This document shows positions 27,324 through 37,339 of a DNA stretch of 64,000 nucleotides, in pieces. The position numbers were made by a program, and so were the translations under genes. Below the pieces are notes generated by a model. That model saw nothing but the letters and a program-made list of their open reading frames with translations, ran no database searches and had not been told where the DNA came from. Numbering within the stretch: position 1 is the stretch's first letter; each line of letters begins with the position of its first letter. The stretch covers positions 2,086,001 through 2,150,000 of the forward strand of contig NC_009485.1 in the NCBI RefSeq assembly GCF_000015165.1. Direction: 5' to 3'. The DNA is from Bradyrhizobium sp. BTAi1. GTDB taxonomy: Bacteria > Pseudomonadota > Alphaproteobacteria > Rhizobiales > Xanthobacteraceae.

Positions 27324-27639
27324 TGTGGGCGTTTCGCTGCGACTGGTTGTTGCCGCACTGTAGCGTCATCTCCTCCGCAGCCAAGTCGCGTGGCTGAGGG
27401 TGGTAAACAGTACTGCAAAGCTCATGGCGAGAATCACGCGTGCTCGAACTGAATCGTATTTTGTGACGCCTGAGCTCAACCGCGCGTTGCGCTTGTCGGG
27501 TTGTCCCCGCGCTCGTCTCCCGCATTCCTCGCACGATTCGCGGGTGATGGTTGGAAGCGATGGCGCCAGGACACCAATTTCGCAAAGCTTCCCGTCTGAT
27601 GAGGCCGGCCCGTTCCTCGCCGAAAAAAATCTCTTTCGT

Positions 27640-28012
27640 TTTATCAGAAAGTGTGGTTCTCTAGCGTCATCCCGCCTCATGCAGAGGGACGTGCGCGTCG
27701 TCACGATACGTTGGGGTGGGTCGCGGTGGCCGTGAATGGCGGTGCAGGACGAGCGCTGTCGGGCACGGACGCAAAATCGTGTGGTCCTGGCGCCCCGATG
27801 CTGGTGCCAAGTCCGTGGGGATGATGAACCCGAGGACGACGGTGGCTAAAGGCCGGACACCGAGGAGAGCGCGACATAAGCGTGAAACCCATCGCGCAGG
27901 GAAGGCCGGATGACCGGCTGTACCTGTGGTTCCTGCCCCGTGCATTTTTTTCACGCACGGGGGCCACGGGCCTCAGCCGAGGTCCGGCCTTCCCTGCGCC
28001 CTCTCATCTCGT
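27640..28012. repeat. Dispersed intergenic repeat with a nested long hairpin
   Basis: Between 27323 and 28192 there is no convincing gene. The right half holds a perfect 17-bp inverted repeat, GCGCAGGGAAGGCCGGA (27894-27910) with TCCGGCCTTCCCTGCGC (27983-27999). Nested inside is CCCGTGC...GCACGGG around a run of seven T. By memory, closely similar sequence recurs in intergenic regions of Bradyrhizobium and Rhodopseudomonas. It could be a non-autonomous mobile element or a structured RNA. Boundaries are approximate. Confidence 0.65.
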
Positions 28013-28191
28013 AGGGGGTGAAACAAGCCGCATCACCCGAGCCGATCGCGCTGCGGGAATGTCGCGGTGCGTCCTGTCGGTGCAAGCGCGATGTGAGCAA
28101 GAGGGATGCGACCGAAGGGCCTGAGGTCGACGCGACGATGCTTTCGGTGAAGTCGGTGATTCGACATGTGGCGCAGGAGCACGGAGGTGCG

Positions 28192-29376
28192 CTATTGCGC
28201 GCCGGCCCAGGCCGCGAGAACGGCGCGCTCCTCGCCGGTGATCTCGGTGATGTTGCCGGGCGGCATGGCGCTCGACCACGCCGCATTGCGCGCGATCAGC
28301 CGCGCATTGCGCTGGATATTCTCGGCAGTGTCGAGCCGCACACCCTTGGGCGCGGCAACGATGCCCTCCCACACCGGCTCGGTAGCATGACACATGCTGC
28401 AGCGAGAGGTCACGATGTCCGCGACCTCAGCGAAGCTCGGCGGCGCCACCGCTGCCGCCTTCGCGTCGCGGGGACCGGCCGCCGACAGCAGCAGGATCGC
28501 GATCATGCCGGCAGCGGCAACGCCCCACACCCACCAGGGCGAGGGATGGCCCTTGTGGCGCTCGTTGAAGAAATGGCGGATCACCGGACCGAGCGCCAGC
28601 ACGATGGCGACGATCGCCCAATTATAGCGGGTGCCGAACAACAGCGGATAATGGTTGCTGATCATCAGCACGACGACCGGCAGGGTCAGGTAGTTGTTGT
28701 GGACCGAGCGCTCCTTGCCGGCCTTGCCGAGCTTGGGGTCGGGCGCCTCGCCCGCCAGCAGGGCGGCGACGATCTTCTTCTGGTTGGGGATGATGACCGC
28801 GAATACATTGGCGACCATGATGGTGCCGATGATGGCGCCGATCTGGTTGAAGGCGCCGCGTCCGCTCAGCACATGCGTGAACGCATAGGTGAGCGCGACC
28901 AGGAAGATATAGCCGCCGATGGCGAACAGCAGCTCATGCTTCGCAAGCCCGATGCGGCAGGCGGCCTCATAGAGCAACCAGGCCAGCGCCAGCGAGCCGA
29001 AGCTGAACAGGCCGGCCTGGACGGGCGTCAGATCGAGGATCGACTTGTCGACCAGGAACAGGTCGGCATTGAGATAGTACACCACGATCATCAGCACGAA
29101 GCCGGACAGCCAGGTGGTGTAGGCCTCCCATTTGAACCAGGTCAGTTCGCTCGGCATCTGGGCCGGCGCCACGAGATATTTGACGATGTGGTAGAAGCCG
29201 CCGCCATGGACCTGCCAGGCCTCGCCCATCACGCCGTTCGGCAGCCCCGCGCGCGGCTTCAGGCTCAGATCGAGCGCGATGAAATAGAACGAGCTGCCGA
29301 TCCAGGCGATGGCGGCGATCACGTGCAGCCAGCGGAAGATCAGGCTCAGCCATTCCGATATGATCGAAGCCCACAT
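28192..29376 (-). CDS. puuD: Membrane urate oxidase with C-terminal cytochrome c domain
   Basis: A 394-residue protein. Residues 1 to about 305 are a multi-helix membrane domain of the PuuD/DUF989 type (FRWLHVIAAIAWIGSSFYF at the start, VHNNYLTLPVVVLMISNHYP in the middle). Residues about 315-394 are a class I cytochrome c domain with C326-S-M-C329-H330 and the distal methionine motif SSAMPPGN. PuuD proteins oxidise urate to 5-hydroxyisourate and pass electrons to a respiratory chain rather than directly to oxygen. Location beside a purine permease and an xanthine dehydrogenase-type enzyme supports this. Genes for later ureide steps are not in the window. Confidence 0.9.
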   Translation of the reverse strand: MWASIISEWLSLIFRWLHVIAAIAWIGSSFYFIALDLSLKPRAGLPNGVMGEAWQVHGGGFYHIVKYLVAPAQMPSELTWFKWEAYTTWLSGFVLMIVVYYLNADLFLVDKSILDLTPVQAGLFSFGSLALAWLLYEAACRIGLAKHELLFAIGGYIFLVALTYAFTHVLSGRGAFNQIGAIIGTIMVANVFAVIIPNQKKIVAALLAGEAPDPKLGKAGKERSVHNNYLTLPVVVLMISNHYPLLFGTRYNWAIVAIVLALGPVIRHFFNERHKGHPSPWWVWGVAAAGMIAILLLSAAGPRDAKAAAVAPPSFAEVADIVTSRCSMCHATEPVWEGIVAAPKGVRLDTAENIQRNARLIARNAAWSSAMPPGNITEITGEERAVLAAWAGAQ

Positions 29377-29575
29377 CGTGCGCTCATCTCCTCATGCGGG
29401 GCGCCGCGGAAGCTGGGCGCCTGGCTGTCATCTGTCGCATCGATCGGGAGTGATTTCCAGCGCATCGCGGCGGCGGCCCCTGCACAGCCGACAGGCCGGC
29501 CTGCACGCGCGATGTGGTGGACTTCGGCGCTGCGATTGCGTTCAATGCGCCGGATAGCGAAGCGGGGCGGATGCG

Positions 29576-29881
29576 ATGAAGAGACTGATCCTGGTCATGC
29601 TGGTGGCGGCGCAGACCGCAATGTCGCAAGCCGTGCTGGCACAGATGGCGCCTGCGCCAAAGCCCGGTGTGGCCAAGCGTGCCGATGCCTGCGCGCCGAT
29701 CGGACGCACCGAGGACGGCAAGTTGGTGTATTCGTTGAAGTGCGAGACCCTTCCCAAACCGGTGACGCCGCCGCAGGCGGCCGCTCAGCCGAGCGCGCCG
29801 GCTGCGGCCGCCGAGCCGGAGCCCGAGACGGAGCGCAGCGGTCTGTTCGGCATGTCGTTCGATCGCCGTCCCAAGCAGTAG
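29576..29881 (+). CDS. Small secreted protein, unknown function
   Basis: A 101-residue frame with a clear signal peptide (MKRLILVMLVAAQTAMSQAVLAQ), a short core with two cysteines (ADACAPIGRTEDGKLVYSLKC), and a proline/alanine/glutamate-rich low-complexity tail. The two cysteines could form a disulfide in the periplasm. It sits between puuD and the purine permease but on the opposite strand, so it is not in their operons. No family recognised. Confidence 0.6.
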   Translation: MKRLILVMLVAAQTAMSQAVLAQMAPAPKPGVAKRADACAPIGRTEDGKLVYSLKCETLPKPVTPPQAAAQPSAPAAAAEPEPETERSGLFGMSFDRRPKQ

Positions 29882-29898
29882 CGCAGTCATCCTTCGCC

Positions 29899-31296
29899 TC
29901 AGACGTGCTGGGCGGACGAGGCCGCGGCTGCGGCGTCGGTTTCCGCGGCCTTGCTGCTGCCGAGTCCGTTGAAGAAGGCATTCAGCAGCACGGCGACCAG
30001 GGCGCACAGCAGGATGCCGGATTCCAGCAGCGGCTGCAGGTCCTTGGGCAGGTTGTGAAAGAACCCGGGTGCGGCGAGCGGGATCAGCCCGAACCCGACC
30101 GAGATCGCGACAATGAACAGATTGAAGCGGTTGGTCTTGAAATCCACAGCGGCGAGGATGCGCGCGCCGGTCGCCGCCACCATCCCGAACATCACCAGGC
30201 CGGCGCCGCCGAGCACCACCTGCGGCACGGCCTCGACCAGCGCCGCCATTTTCGGCAGCAATCCGAGCAGCAGCATGATGACGCCGCCGGTCACCGTGAC
30301 CCAGCGCGTGCGCACGCCGGTGACCGACACCAGCCCGACATTCTGCGAGAAGGACGTATAGGGGAAGGTGTTGAAGAGGCCGCCGAGCAGGGTGCCGACG
30401 CCGTCGGCGCGCAGGCCGCGCGCCAGCGCCTCGCGATCGACCTTCTTGCCGGTCATCTCGCCGAGCGCCAGGAACATGCCGAGCGATTCGATCATCACCA
30501 CGACCATGACGATGCACATCGTTACGATCGGCACCGGCTTGAATTGCGGAACGCCGAACTTGAACGGCACCACCAATGCGCCCCAGGGGGCGGCCGCGAC
30601 CTTGTCGAAATGCATCACGCCCAGCGCGCTGGCGAGCATCGCGCCCGCGACGATGCCGAGCAGCACCGACACATTGGCGACGAAGCCGGTGCCCCATTTG
30701 ATCAGGCCGAGGATGACCAGCAGCACGAACAGCGCGATGCCCAAGCCCTGCAACTGACCATAGTCCGGATTGGGAAAATTGCCCCTGACGCCGTCGACGA
30801 CCTTGATGATGGTCGGCTGGCCGCCGCCGGCCCAGTTGATGCCGACCCGCATCAGCGAGACGCCGATGATGAGGATGATGGTGCCCGTCACGACCGGGGG
30901 AAACAGCGGCAGCAGCCGGCTGATGAACGGCGCAATGATGATGCCGAACAGGCCGGCGGCGATCACCGAGCCGTAGATGCCCAGCAATCCGATGTCGGGC
31001 GAGGCGGCCATCGACAACATCGGCCCGACGGACGCGAAAGTGACGCCCATCATGACCGGCAGGCGGATGCCGACGCCGGGAAAGCCGATGCACTGCACGA
31101 GCGTGGCAAGCCCGCAGGCGAACAGATCGGCGCTGATCAGGAAGGCGACGTCCTCTGGCGGCAGCTTCAGGGCGCGGCCGATGATCAGAGGCACGGCGAC
31201 GGCGCCGGCATACATCACCAGCACATGCTGCAGCCCCAGCGCGAGCAGCTTCGGCACGGGCAGCATCTCGTCGACCGGATCAATCGTCTTGCTCAT
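29899..31296 (-). CDS. NCS2-family purine permease (uric acid/xanthine type)
   Basis: A 465-residue nucleobase:cation symporter with about twelve to fourteen membrane segments. The family signature is visible as QNVGLVSVTG (about residues 316-325). The N-terminal LALGLQHVLVMYAGAVAVPLI and SADLFACGLATLVQ are also standard, including the histidine of helix 1. XanQ and UacT belong here. It follows the xanthine dehydrogenase-like gene on the same strand after 30 nt and is likely co-transcribed with it. Sequence does not separate xanthine from urate preference. Confidence 0.9.
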   Translation of the reverse strand: MSKTIDPVDEMLPVPKLLALGLQHVLVMYAGAVAVPLIIGRALKLPPEDVAFLISADLFACGLATLVQCIGFPGVGIRLPVMMGVTFASVGPMLSMAASPDIGLLGIYGSVIAAGLFGIIIAPFISRLLPLFPPVVTGTIILIIGVSLMRVGINWAGGGQPTIIKVVDGVRGNFPNPDYGQLQGLGIALFVLLVILGLIKWGTGFVANVSVLLGIVAGAMLASALGVMHFDKVAAAPWGALVVPFKFGVPQFKPVPIVTMCIVMVVVMIESLGMFLALGEMTGKKVDREALARGLRADGVGTLLGGLFNTFPYTSFSQNVGLVSVTGVRTRWVTVTGGVIMLLLGLLPKMAALVEAVPQVVLGGAGLVMFGMVAATGARILAAVDFKTNRFNLFIVAISVGFGLIPLAAPGFFHNLPKDLQPLLESGILLCALVAVLLNAFFNGLGSSKAAETDAAAAASSAQHV

Positions 31297-31326
31297 GTGT
31301 CCCCCCAGATCGTCCCCTTGGTCGTG

Positions 31327-34041
31327 TCAGGCGCCGAACTTCTCCTGCAACAGCGGAAAGAGCCGGTCCGGCTTGAAAGGCGTGGCCGTGAAGCGGATGC
31401 CGGTTGCCGCGCGCAGCGCATTGCCGAGCGCCGCGGAGACCGGGTTGTACGGGCTCTCGCTCATCGACTTCGCTCCCAGCGGCCCGATCGTGTCGGTCGT
31501 TTCGGCGAACAACACCTCGGTGCGCGGCACGTCGGCATAGGACGGCAGATGATAGTCGCGGAAGCGCGGATTGATGACGCGGCCCGTCTCGTCGATGACG
31601 ATCTCCTCGTAGAGCGCGGCGCCGAGCGATTGCGCGACGCCGCCTTCGATCTGGCCGCGGCATTGCATCGGATTGGCGACCCGGCCGGCATCGGCCGCCT
31701 GCACGCTTTTGAGGATCCTGACCACGCCGGTGTACTTGTTCACGGCGACACGGAAACCTTGGACGTTGAATGCGACCGATCGCGGCGTGCCCTGGGAATT
31801 ACCCTGCGCGGTCAATGGTGGCCCACCGGCCTTGATGAGGTCAGTGAAGGGAAGACGGCGAGCGCCGCAACTGACCGCGTCATCCGCGAGCCGGCACTCG
31901 CTCGGATCGACGTTCCAGTGATCCGCGGCGACGCGCTTGATCGTCTCGGCGAGCGCCTCGGCTGCGGCCTGTGTCGCCCGCCCCGCCACGAAGGTGCCGG
32001 TCGAGCCGTAGGCGCCGGTGTCGTGGCCGCCATGGGACGTGTCGGATTGCTTGAGCGTGATGCGGTCGACGGTGGTTCCGAGGATCGTTGCGGCGATCTG
32101 CCGGTGTACCGTGCTGGTGCCGTTGCCGAACTCGGCGGTGCCGACGGTGAGCGTGAAGCCGCCATCGGCGCCCAGGCTGATCGCGGCATCGGCGATGTGG
32201 CCGTCGGGCGGCACGGTGTCGATCATCGTCAGTGCGATGCCGTCGCCGGTCAGCCATTCGTCGGAGAGTTCCGGCGTCGGCGTCGCCTCGGCCATCGCGC
32301 GCTCCACCAGATCGAGGCATTGGTCGAGCCCGTAGGAGCCGTACAGAACGTCGCTGTGCTCGGCGCCCGGCGGCGACAGCATGGGATCGCCGGGCCGCAC
32401 GATGTTGCGGCGGCGCATCTCAAACGGGTCGATGCCGAGCTGCAGCGCGAGCTCGTCGATCGCGGCTTCGACCGCCAAGGTCGTCTGCGGCAGGCCGTAA
32501 CCGCGATAGGCGCCGGCAGGCACCGTGTTGGTGTAGACGGCGGCCGCGTTGACCTTCTTGTTCGGACAATTGTAGACCGCGATCGACTCGCCGCAGGCAT
32601 GGAACAGCACCGGCCCGGCGTGATTGCCGTACGCGCCGGTATTGGACAGCACGTCGAGCTGCAGCGCGGTGAGCTTGCCGTCCTTGTCCGCACCCGCCTT
32701 GACGGTGACGCGCATCGGATGCCGGGTCGAGGTCGCGATGAACTGCTCCTCGCGGGTGAATTCAAGCTTCACCGGCCGCTTCGTCTTCAGCGCCGCGAGC
32801 GCCAGGATATCCTCGACGAACATCTCCTGCTTGCCGCCGAAGCCGCCGCCGACGCGTTCGCAGAACACCCGGACCTTGTCGGGGGCGAGTGCAAAGATCT
32901 CGCTCAGCGCCCGCCGCGTCAGGAATGGCACCTGTGTGCTGGAGCGGACATTGAGGGTGCCGTCGTCGTCGAGCCAGGCAAGGCCGCCATGCGTTTCCAG
33001 CGCGGCATGCTGGACGCGCTGCGTCGTGAAGGTGCCTTCATAGGTCGCCGCAGCGGCGGCAAGCGCTGTCGCGACGTCGCCGAATTCGCCATGGGTCTCG
33101 GCGACGATGTTGCGGCTGACGTCGGCGATGCGATGCTCCCGGCTGCGGCCGGCGTGGATCCGAGGGGCGCCGGGCGCGATCGCTTGTGCGGGATCGACGA
33201 CCGCGGGCAGCACCTCGTAGTCGACGCGCAGGCGCCGGCAGCCTTCCTCGGCAGCGGCTTCGCTGTCGGCGACCACGGCCGCGACCTTCTGGCCGATGAA
33301 GCGGACGGTATCGTCGAGCACGCGGGTGTCGGCGGGATCCATCCAGGCCTGCTCGTGGCGCGCGGTGGAGAACAGCATCGCCGGCGCATCCTCATGCGTC
33401 AGCACGGTGTGCACGCCCGGCACGGCGAGCGCCGCCGCTTTGTCGATGCCGGTGATGCGCGCATGCGCATGCGGGGAGCGCGCGAGCTTGACATGCAGCA
33501 GGCCTTCGATGGCGGTATCGAAGGTGTAGCGCGCCTTTCCGCGCACCACGTCGGGCCCGGCGGGCGCGGGCAGGCTGCGGCCGAAGGCTTCGCCGGCGGC
33601 GACATCCTCGACATGGCTGCGGCCGAGCAGGGCGTCCTCGATGGCCCGGTAGCCGGTGCAGCGGCACAGATTGCCTTTCAGCGCGGCGCCCAGGTCCTTC
33701 TTCTGGGCCTGGTTGAGCGAGGCGCAGGTGACGATCATGCCGGCGGTGCAGAAGCCGCATTGGAACGCCTGGGCGTCGAGGAAGGCCTGCTGCATCGGAT
33801 GCAGGCCGTCGGCGGTGGCGAGACCTTCGACCGTCGTGACCTCGCGGCCATCGGCGCGAAAGGCCGGGATCAGGCAGCTGTGCACCGGCTCGCCATCGAG
33901 CAGCACGGTGCAGGCGCCGCAGTCGCCGGCATCGCAACCTTTCTTCACGCCGAAATGGCCGGTGTCGCGCAGAAAAGTGCGCAGGCATTGCCCAGGGCGC
34001 GGGGCGGCATCGACAGCCTTGCCGTTGACGACGACGCTCAT
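31327..34041 (-). CDS. Fused 2Fe-2S / molybdopterin xanthine dehydrogenase-like enzyme (XdhD type)
   Basis: A 904-residue fusion. Residues 1-80 are a plant-type ferredoxin domain (KKGCDAGDCGACTVLLDG), 85-155 the second 2Fe-2S helical domain (QCGFCTAGM, NLCRCTGYRAI), and about 170 onward the molybdenum domains with CERVGGGFGGKQEM and AYRGYGLPQ (equivalent to AFRGFGGPQ of xanthine dehydrogenase). The C-terminal GAKSMSESPYNPV keeps the catalytic glutamate but replaces the usual GVGEPP context. The FAD subunit is a separate gene upstream, overlapping by 4 nt. E. coli XdhD has the same fused architecture beside an FAD gene, an SsnA-type amidohydrolase and purine permeases. Probable substrate is a purine such as hypoxanthine. 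Confidence 0.88.
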   Translation of the reverse strand: MSVVVNGKAVDAAPRPGQCLRTFLRDTGHFGVKKGCDAGDCGACTVLLDGEPVHSCLIPAFRADGREVTTVEGLATADGLHPMQQAFLDAQAFQCGFCTAGMIVTCASLNQAQKKDLGAALKGNLCRCTGYRAIEDALLGRSHVEDVAAGEAFGRSLPAPAGPDVVRGKARYTFDTAIEGLLHVKLARSPHAHARITGIDKAAALAVPGVHTVLTHEDAPAMLFSTARHEQAWMDPADTRVLDDTVRFIGQKVAAVVADSEAAAEEGCRRLRVDYEVLPAVVDPAQAIAPGAPRIHAGRSREHRIADVSRNIVAETHGEFGDVATALAAAAATYEGTFTTQRVQHAALETHGGLAWLDDDGTLNVRSSTQVPFLTRRALSEIFALAPDKVRVFCERVGGGFGGKQEMFVEDILALAALKTKRPVKLEFTREEQFIATSTRHPMRVTVKAGADKDGKLTALQLDVLSNTGAYGNHAGPVLFHACGESIAVYNCPNKKVNAAAVYTNTVPAGAYRGYGLPQTTLAVEAAIDELALQLGIDPFEMRRRNIVRPGDPMLSPPGAEHSDVLYGSYGLDQCLDLVERAMAEATPTPELSDEWLTGDGIALTMIDTVPPDGHIADAAISLGADGGFTLTVGTAEFGNGTSTVHRQIAATILGTTVDRITLKQSDTSHGGHDTGAYGSTGTFVAGRATQAAAEALAETIKRVAADHWNVDPSECRLADDAVSCGARRLPFTDLIKAGGPPLTAQGNSQGTPRSVAFNVQGFRVAVNKYTGVVRILKSVQAADAGRVANPMQCRGQIEGGVAQSLGAALYEEIVIDETGRVINPRFRDYHLPSYADVPRTEVLFAETTDTIGPLGAKSMSESPYNPVSAALGNALRAATGIRFTATPFKPDRLFPLLQEKFGA

Positions 34042-34865
34042 GATCGTGCGCCGCTTGCGAGCTGGCCGCGGATCTCGTCCGCGAGGCGTAACGTCATGGC
34101 CTTGCGCCAGGTCGGCTTGCCGTGGACATCGTCATGATAGAGTGCGTCGGACACGCCGTCGAGAATGCTGGCGCGCAGCGTGGCCGCGTCCGGCATGGCC
34201 GCAAAGCGCAGCTGCAATGGTCTGACCGTCGATGCGGTGATCGTGAGCACCAGGTCGCCGTCACGGCCGGCCGTGCCGATCAGCAGCGCGCCGGAGCGTC
34301 CGACGGGCGTCAGGGCGATCTGACGAAATGCGGTGCGGCGCTTCAAGGCGGCGAGGGAGACGTCGATCTGGCGCAGCAGGTCACCGGGGGCAAGGAGGTT
34401 GCTGTTGTTGCCGGTGACGAAGTCGGTGACCGCGACGCGCTGCTCGCCGCCGTCATTCTTCCAGATCGTGCAGATGCCTTCGAGGGCTGCGAGCAGCGAG
34501 ATCATCGGCCCCGCCGGCAGCGACATGCAGAGATTGCCACCGACCGTCGCCGTCTTCCAGATCTTGAAGGACGCCAGGAACGCGCGGCAGCATTGATCGA
34601 TCAGCGGCGCCGCGATCCAATCGGACGGGCATGGCAGCGCGTCGAGCTCAGCGACACTGCAGGTCGCCGCGATGCTCAGCCCCTGATCGCCGATCGTGAG
34701 GGATGGCCAGGCGAAATCGCCGAGGTCGATCAGCCGCGACAGTTGCGCCTGCGGCTCGGAGAACAGCCAGGTGCCGCCGGCCAGCCAAGCGTCGCCTGCC
34801 TTCCAGCTGGGCAGCTCTGCCCGCGTTCTAGGACGCACGATCTCGGTGACGGTGTTCAGATCCAT
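34038..34865 (-). CDS. FAD-binding subunit of the xanthine dehydrogenase-like enzyme
   Basis: A 275-residue protein of the CoxM/XdhB FAD family. FAD motifs are AGGTWLF near residue 30 and TVGGNLCMSLPAGPM near 108-122, where the dinucleotide pyrophosphate would sit. It is the first gene of the minus-strand run FAD subunit, fused Fe-S/Mo subunit, purine permease. It passes electrons from the iron-sulfur centres to an acceptor, probably NAD. It is divergent from the amidohydrolase gene across 140 nt. Confidence 0.88.
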   Translation of the reverse strand: MDLNTVTEIVRPRTRAELPSWKAGDAWLAGGTWLFSEPQAQLSRLIDLGDFAWPSLTIGDQGLSIAATCSVAELDALPCPSDWIAAPLIDQCCRAFLASFKIWKTATVGGNLCMSLPAGPMISLLAALEGICTIWKNDGGEQRVAVTDFVTGNNSNLLAPGDLLRQIDVSLAALKRRTAFRQIALTPVGRSGALLIGTAGRDGDLVLTITASTVRPLQLRFAAMPDAATLRASILDGVSDALYHDDVHGKPTWRKAMTLRLADEIRGQLASGARS

Positions 34866-35005
34866 GGTAGCGCAAGCTCATTGGCGCACGGTATCGGGGG
34901 TGAAATCCTTGCAAGACCAGCGCCAACTGGCAATAGGATGAGGTTGGCCTTTCGTTTGCAAAGCACCGGTACACGCGAGCGCCCACATAGCGAGACGAGA
35001 CAGCC

Positions 35006-36352
35006 ATGAGCACCATGCCGATCTGGATCAAGGACCCACTCGCCATTCTGGCCGAGGGTGCCGGCCGCGGCCTCGTCGTCAAGGACGGCCGCATCGTCGA
35101 GCTGGTGCCGGCCGGCGCCGAGCCCGCGACCGCGGGCGCGGTTGCATACGATGCCAGTGGACATGTCGTGATCCCCGGGCTGATCAACACGCACCACCAT
35201 TTCTACCAGACGCTGACGCGTGCGCTGCCGGCGGCGATGGACCGCGAGCTGTTCCCGTGGCTGAAGGCGCTGTATCCGATCTGGGCGAAGCTGACGCCGG
35301 AGGCGCTCGACGCGGCGGTCACGGTCGCGATGGCCGAGCTGATGCTGTCGGGCTGCACCACGACGACGGATCATCATTACGTGTTCCCTGCCGGTCTCGA
35401 TGACGCTGTCGGGATCGAAGTCGAGGCCGCGAAGCGGCTCGGCATCCGGGTGCTGTTGACCCGAGGCTCGATGAATCTGTCCGAGCGCGACGGCGGATTG
35501 CCTCCGGACAGTGTGGTGCAGGACGAGGATACGATCCTCGCCGATAGCGAGCGCGTGGTCGCGCAGTTTCACCAGCGCGGGCCGGATGCGATGGTGCAGA
35601 TCGCGCTGGCGCCGTGCTCGCCCTTCTCCGTCACGGGATCCTTGATGCAGCAGACGGCTGCCTTGGCGGAGAAGCTCGACGTGCGCCTGCACACGCATCT
35701 GGCGGAGACCGAGGACGAGAACCGATTCTGCGAAGCCATGTTCGGTTGTCGTCCGCTCGATTATCTCGAGAAACATGGCTGGCTCGGCCCGCGGACCTGG
35801 CTCGCGCACGGCATCTTCTTCAACGCCGACGAAATGAAGCGCCTCGGCAAGGCCAAGACGACGATCAGCCATTGCGCCTGCTCGAACCAGCTGCTTGCCT
35901 CCGGAGCTTGCCCGGTGTGCGAGATGGAAGATGCCGGTGTCGGCATCGGTATCGGCGTCGACGGCTCTGCCTCCAATGACGGCTCCAATCTGATGCAGGA
36001 GCTGCGGGCCGCGTTCCTGATGCAGCGCGCCCGCTACGGCGTCAGCCGGCTCAGCCACAAGGACGCGCTGCGCTGGGCGACGAAGGGCTCGGCAGCCTGC
36101 GTCGGCCGTCCCGAGCTCGGCGAGATCGCGGTCGGCAACGCCGCCGATCTCGCGCTGTTCAAGCTCGACGAGCTGCGCTTCTCCGGCGCCAGCGATCCGA
36201 TCGCGGCGCTGGTGCTGTGCGGCGCGCACCGCGCCGACCGCGTCATGGTCGGCGGCCGCTGGACGGTGATCGACGGCGCCATTCCGGGCCTCGACGTCGC
36301 CGCGCTGATCCGGCGCCACAGCGCGGCGGCAGAACGGATGCGGGCCGGCTGA
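35006..36352 (+). CDS. 8-oxoguanine deaminase-type amidohydrolase
   Basis: A 448-residue metal-dependent amidohydrolase of the AtzB/TrzN/SsnA branch. Metal ligands His63 and His65 are in INTHHHFYQTLTRA. Later ligands lie in HTHLAETEDE, LAHGIF and GVDGSASND. ALAPCSPFSVT and HCACSNQLLASG match the 8-oxoguanine deaminase group. The expected reaction is 8-oxoguanine to urate plus ammonia, which would feed the urate oxidase nearby. A related guanine or s-triazine deaminase cannot be excluded. It reads divergently from the xanthine dehydrogenase-like operon. Confidence 0.83.
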   Translation: MSTMPIWIKDPLAILAEGAGRGLVVKDGRIVELVPAGAEPATAGAVAYDASGHVVIPGLINTHHHFYQTLTRALPAAMDRELFPWLKALYPIWAKLTPEALDAAVTVAMAELMLSGCTTTTDHHYVFPAGLDDAVGIEVEAAKRLGIRVLLTRGSMNLSERDGGLPPDSVVQDEDTILADSERVVAQFHQRGPDAMVQIALAPCSPFSVTGSLMQQTAALAEKLDVRLHTHLAETEDENRFCEAMFGCRPLDYLEKHGWLGPRTWLAHGIFFNADEMKRLGKAKTTISHCACSNQLLASGACPVCEMEDAGVGIGIGVDGSASNDGSNLMQELRAAFLMQRARYGVSRLSHKDALRWATKGSAACVGRPELGEIAVGNAADLALFKLDELRFSGASDPIAALVLCGAHRADRVMVGGRWTVIDGAIPGLDVAALIRRHSAAAERMRAG

Positions 36353-36361
36353 CGGCGATCG

Positions 36362-37339
36362 TCAGGCCGGCTGTGTGTCCAGGAAGCGCTCGGCGTCATG
36401 GCAGGCGACCAGGCGGCCATCGAGCGGACGCAGCGGCGGGCGTTGTGCGCGGCAGAGCTCCGTCACATGCGGGCAGCGGGTCGAGAACACGCAGCCGGCG
36501 GGCGGATCGAGCGGCGAGGGCAACTCGCCCTTGGGCACGATGCGCCGTCCCTTGCGGCCAAGCCCCGGGGTGGCGTCGACAAGAGCCTGTGCGTAAGGAT
36601 GCAGTGGCCGCGCAAAGATGCGCTCCTTCGGCCCATGCTCCATGACCAGGCCGAGATACATGATCAGCACGTCATCGGCGATATGCCTGACCACGCCGAG
36701 GTCATGCGAGATGAAGAGATAAGCGAGACCGAGCTCGCGCTGCAGGTCGGCCAGCAAATTGAGCACCTGGGCCTGCACCGACATGTCGAGGGCGGAGACC
36801 GGCTCGTCGGCGACCAGCAGTTTCGGCCGCAGCATCAAGGCCCGCGCGATCGCGATACGCTGCCGCTGCCCTCCTGAGAACATGTGCGGATAGCGGCCAT
36901 ATTGCTCCGGGCGAAGCCCGACCTTCGCCATCATGTCGAGCGCCTGCGCCCGACGCTCCTGTTTGCCGAGGTTGGTGTTGATGATCAGCGGCTCTTCCAG
37001 GATGGCGCCGATCCGCTTGCGCGGATTGAGCGAACCATAGGGGTTCTGGAACACGATCTGCACCGTTCGCCGCAAGGCTTTCGCGGCGCCGGCCGGCGGA
37101 TGCACGGCGTCGAGCCCGTCGAGCGAGAGCGTGCCGGCGCTGGGCTTCTCGATCAGAGTGACGAGCCGCGCGAGCGTCGACTTGCCGCAACCGGATTCGC
37201 CAACGATCGCCAGCGTCTTGCCGGCGTCGATCGCAAAGGATATGCCGCCGACGGCCTGCAACTGCGCCGGGGCGCGGAACAGGCCACGCCTGATGTCGTA
37301 GCTGCGCTTGAGATCATTTGCAGTGACAAGCGCCGTCAT
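36362..37339 (-). CDS. Oligopeptide/dipeptide ABC transporter ATPase (DppF type)
   Basis: A 325-residue ABC ATPase. Walker A is GESGCGKST, the signature is [15 protein letters not shown] and Walker B is [12 protein letters not shown]. The Dpp/Opp marker [14 protein letters not shown] is present. The C-terminal iron-sulfur-like cysteine region of the family is [14 protein letters not shown]. It is the last gene of the five-gene operon and overlaps the DppD-type gene by 4 nt. Dpp and Opp systems have two such ATPases, as here. Confidence 0.92.
   Translation of the reverse strand: MTALVTANDLKRSYDIRRGLFRAPAQLQAVGGISFAIDAGKTLAIVGESGCGKSTLARLVTLIEKPSAGTLSLDGLDAVHPPAGAAKALRRTVQIVFQNPYGSLNPRKRIGAILEEPLIINTNLGKQERRAQALDMMAKVGLRPEQYGRYPHMFSGGQRQRIAIARALMLRPKLLVADEPVSALDMSVQAQVLNLLADLQRELGLAYLFISHDLGVVRHIADDVLIMYLGLVMEHGPKERIFARPLHPYAQALVDATPGLGRKGRRIVPKGELPSPLDPPAGCVFSTRCPHVTELCRAQRPPLRPLDGRLVACHDAERFLDTQPA

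Noticed and set aside
27400..27735. A 111-codon plus-strand frame near the dispersed repeat
   Set aside because: No family, poor start and it runs into the repeat element; not supported as a gene.
28018..34137. A 2,039-codon open frame on the plus strand opposite the purine genes
   Set aside because: It is antisense to several well-supported genes, is rich in Arg, Ala, Asp and His, and has no domain. It reflects GC codon bias.
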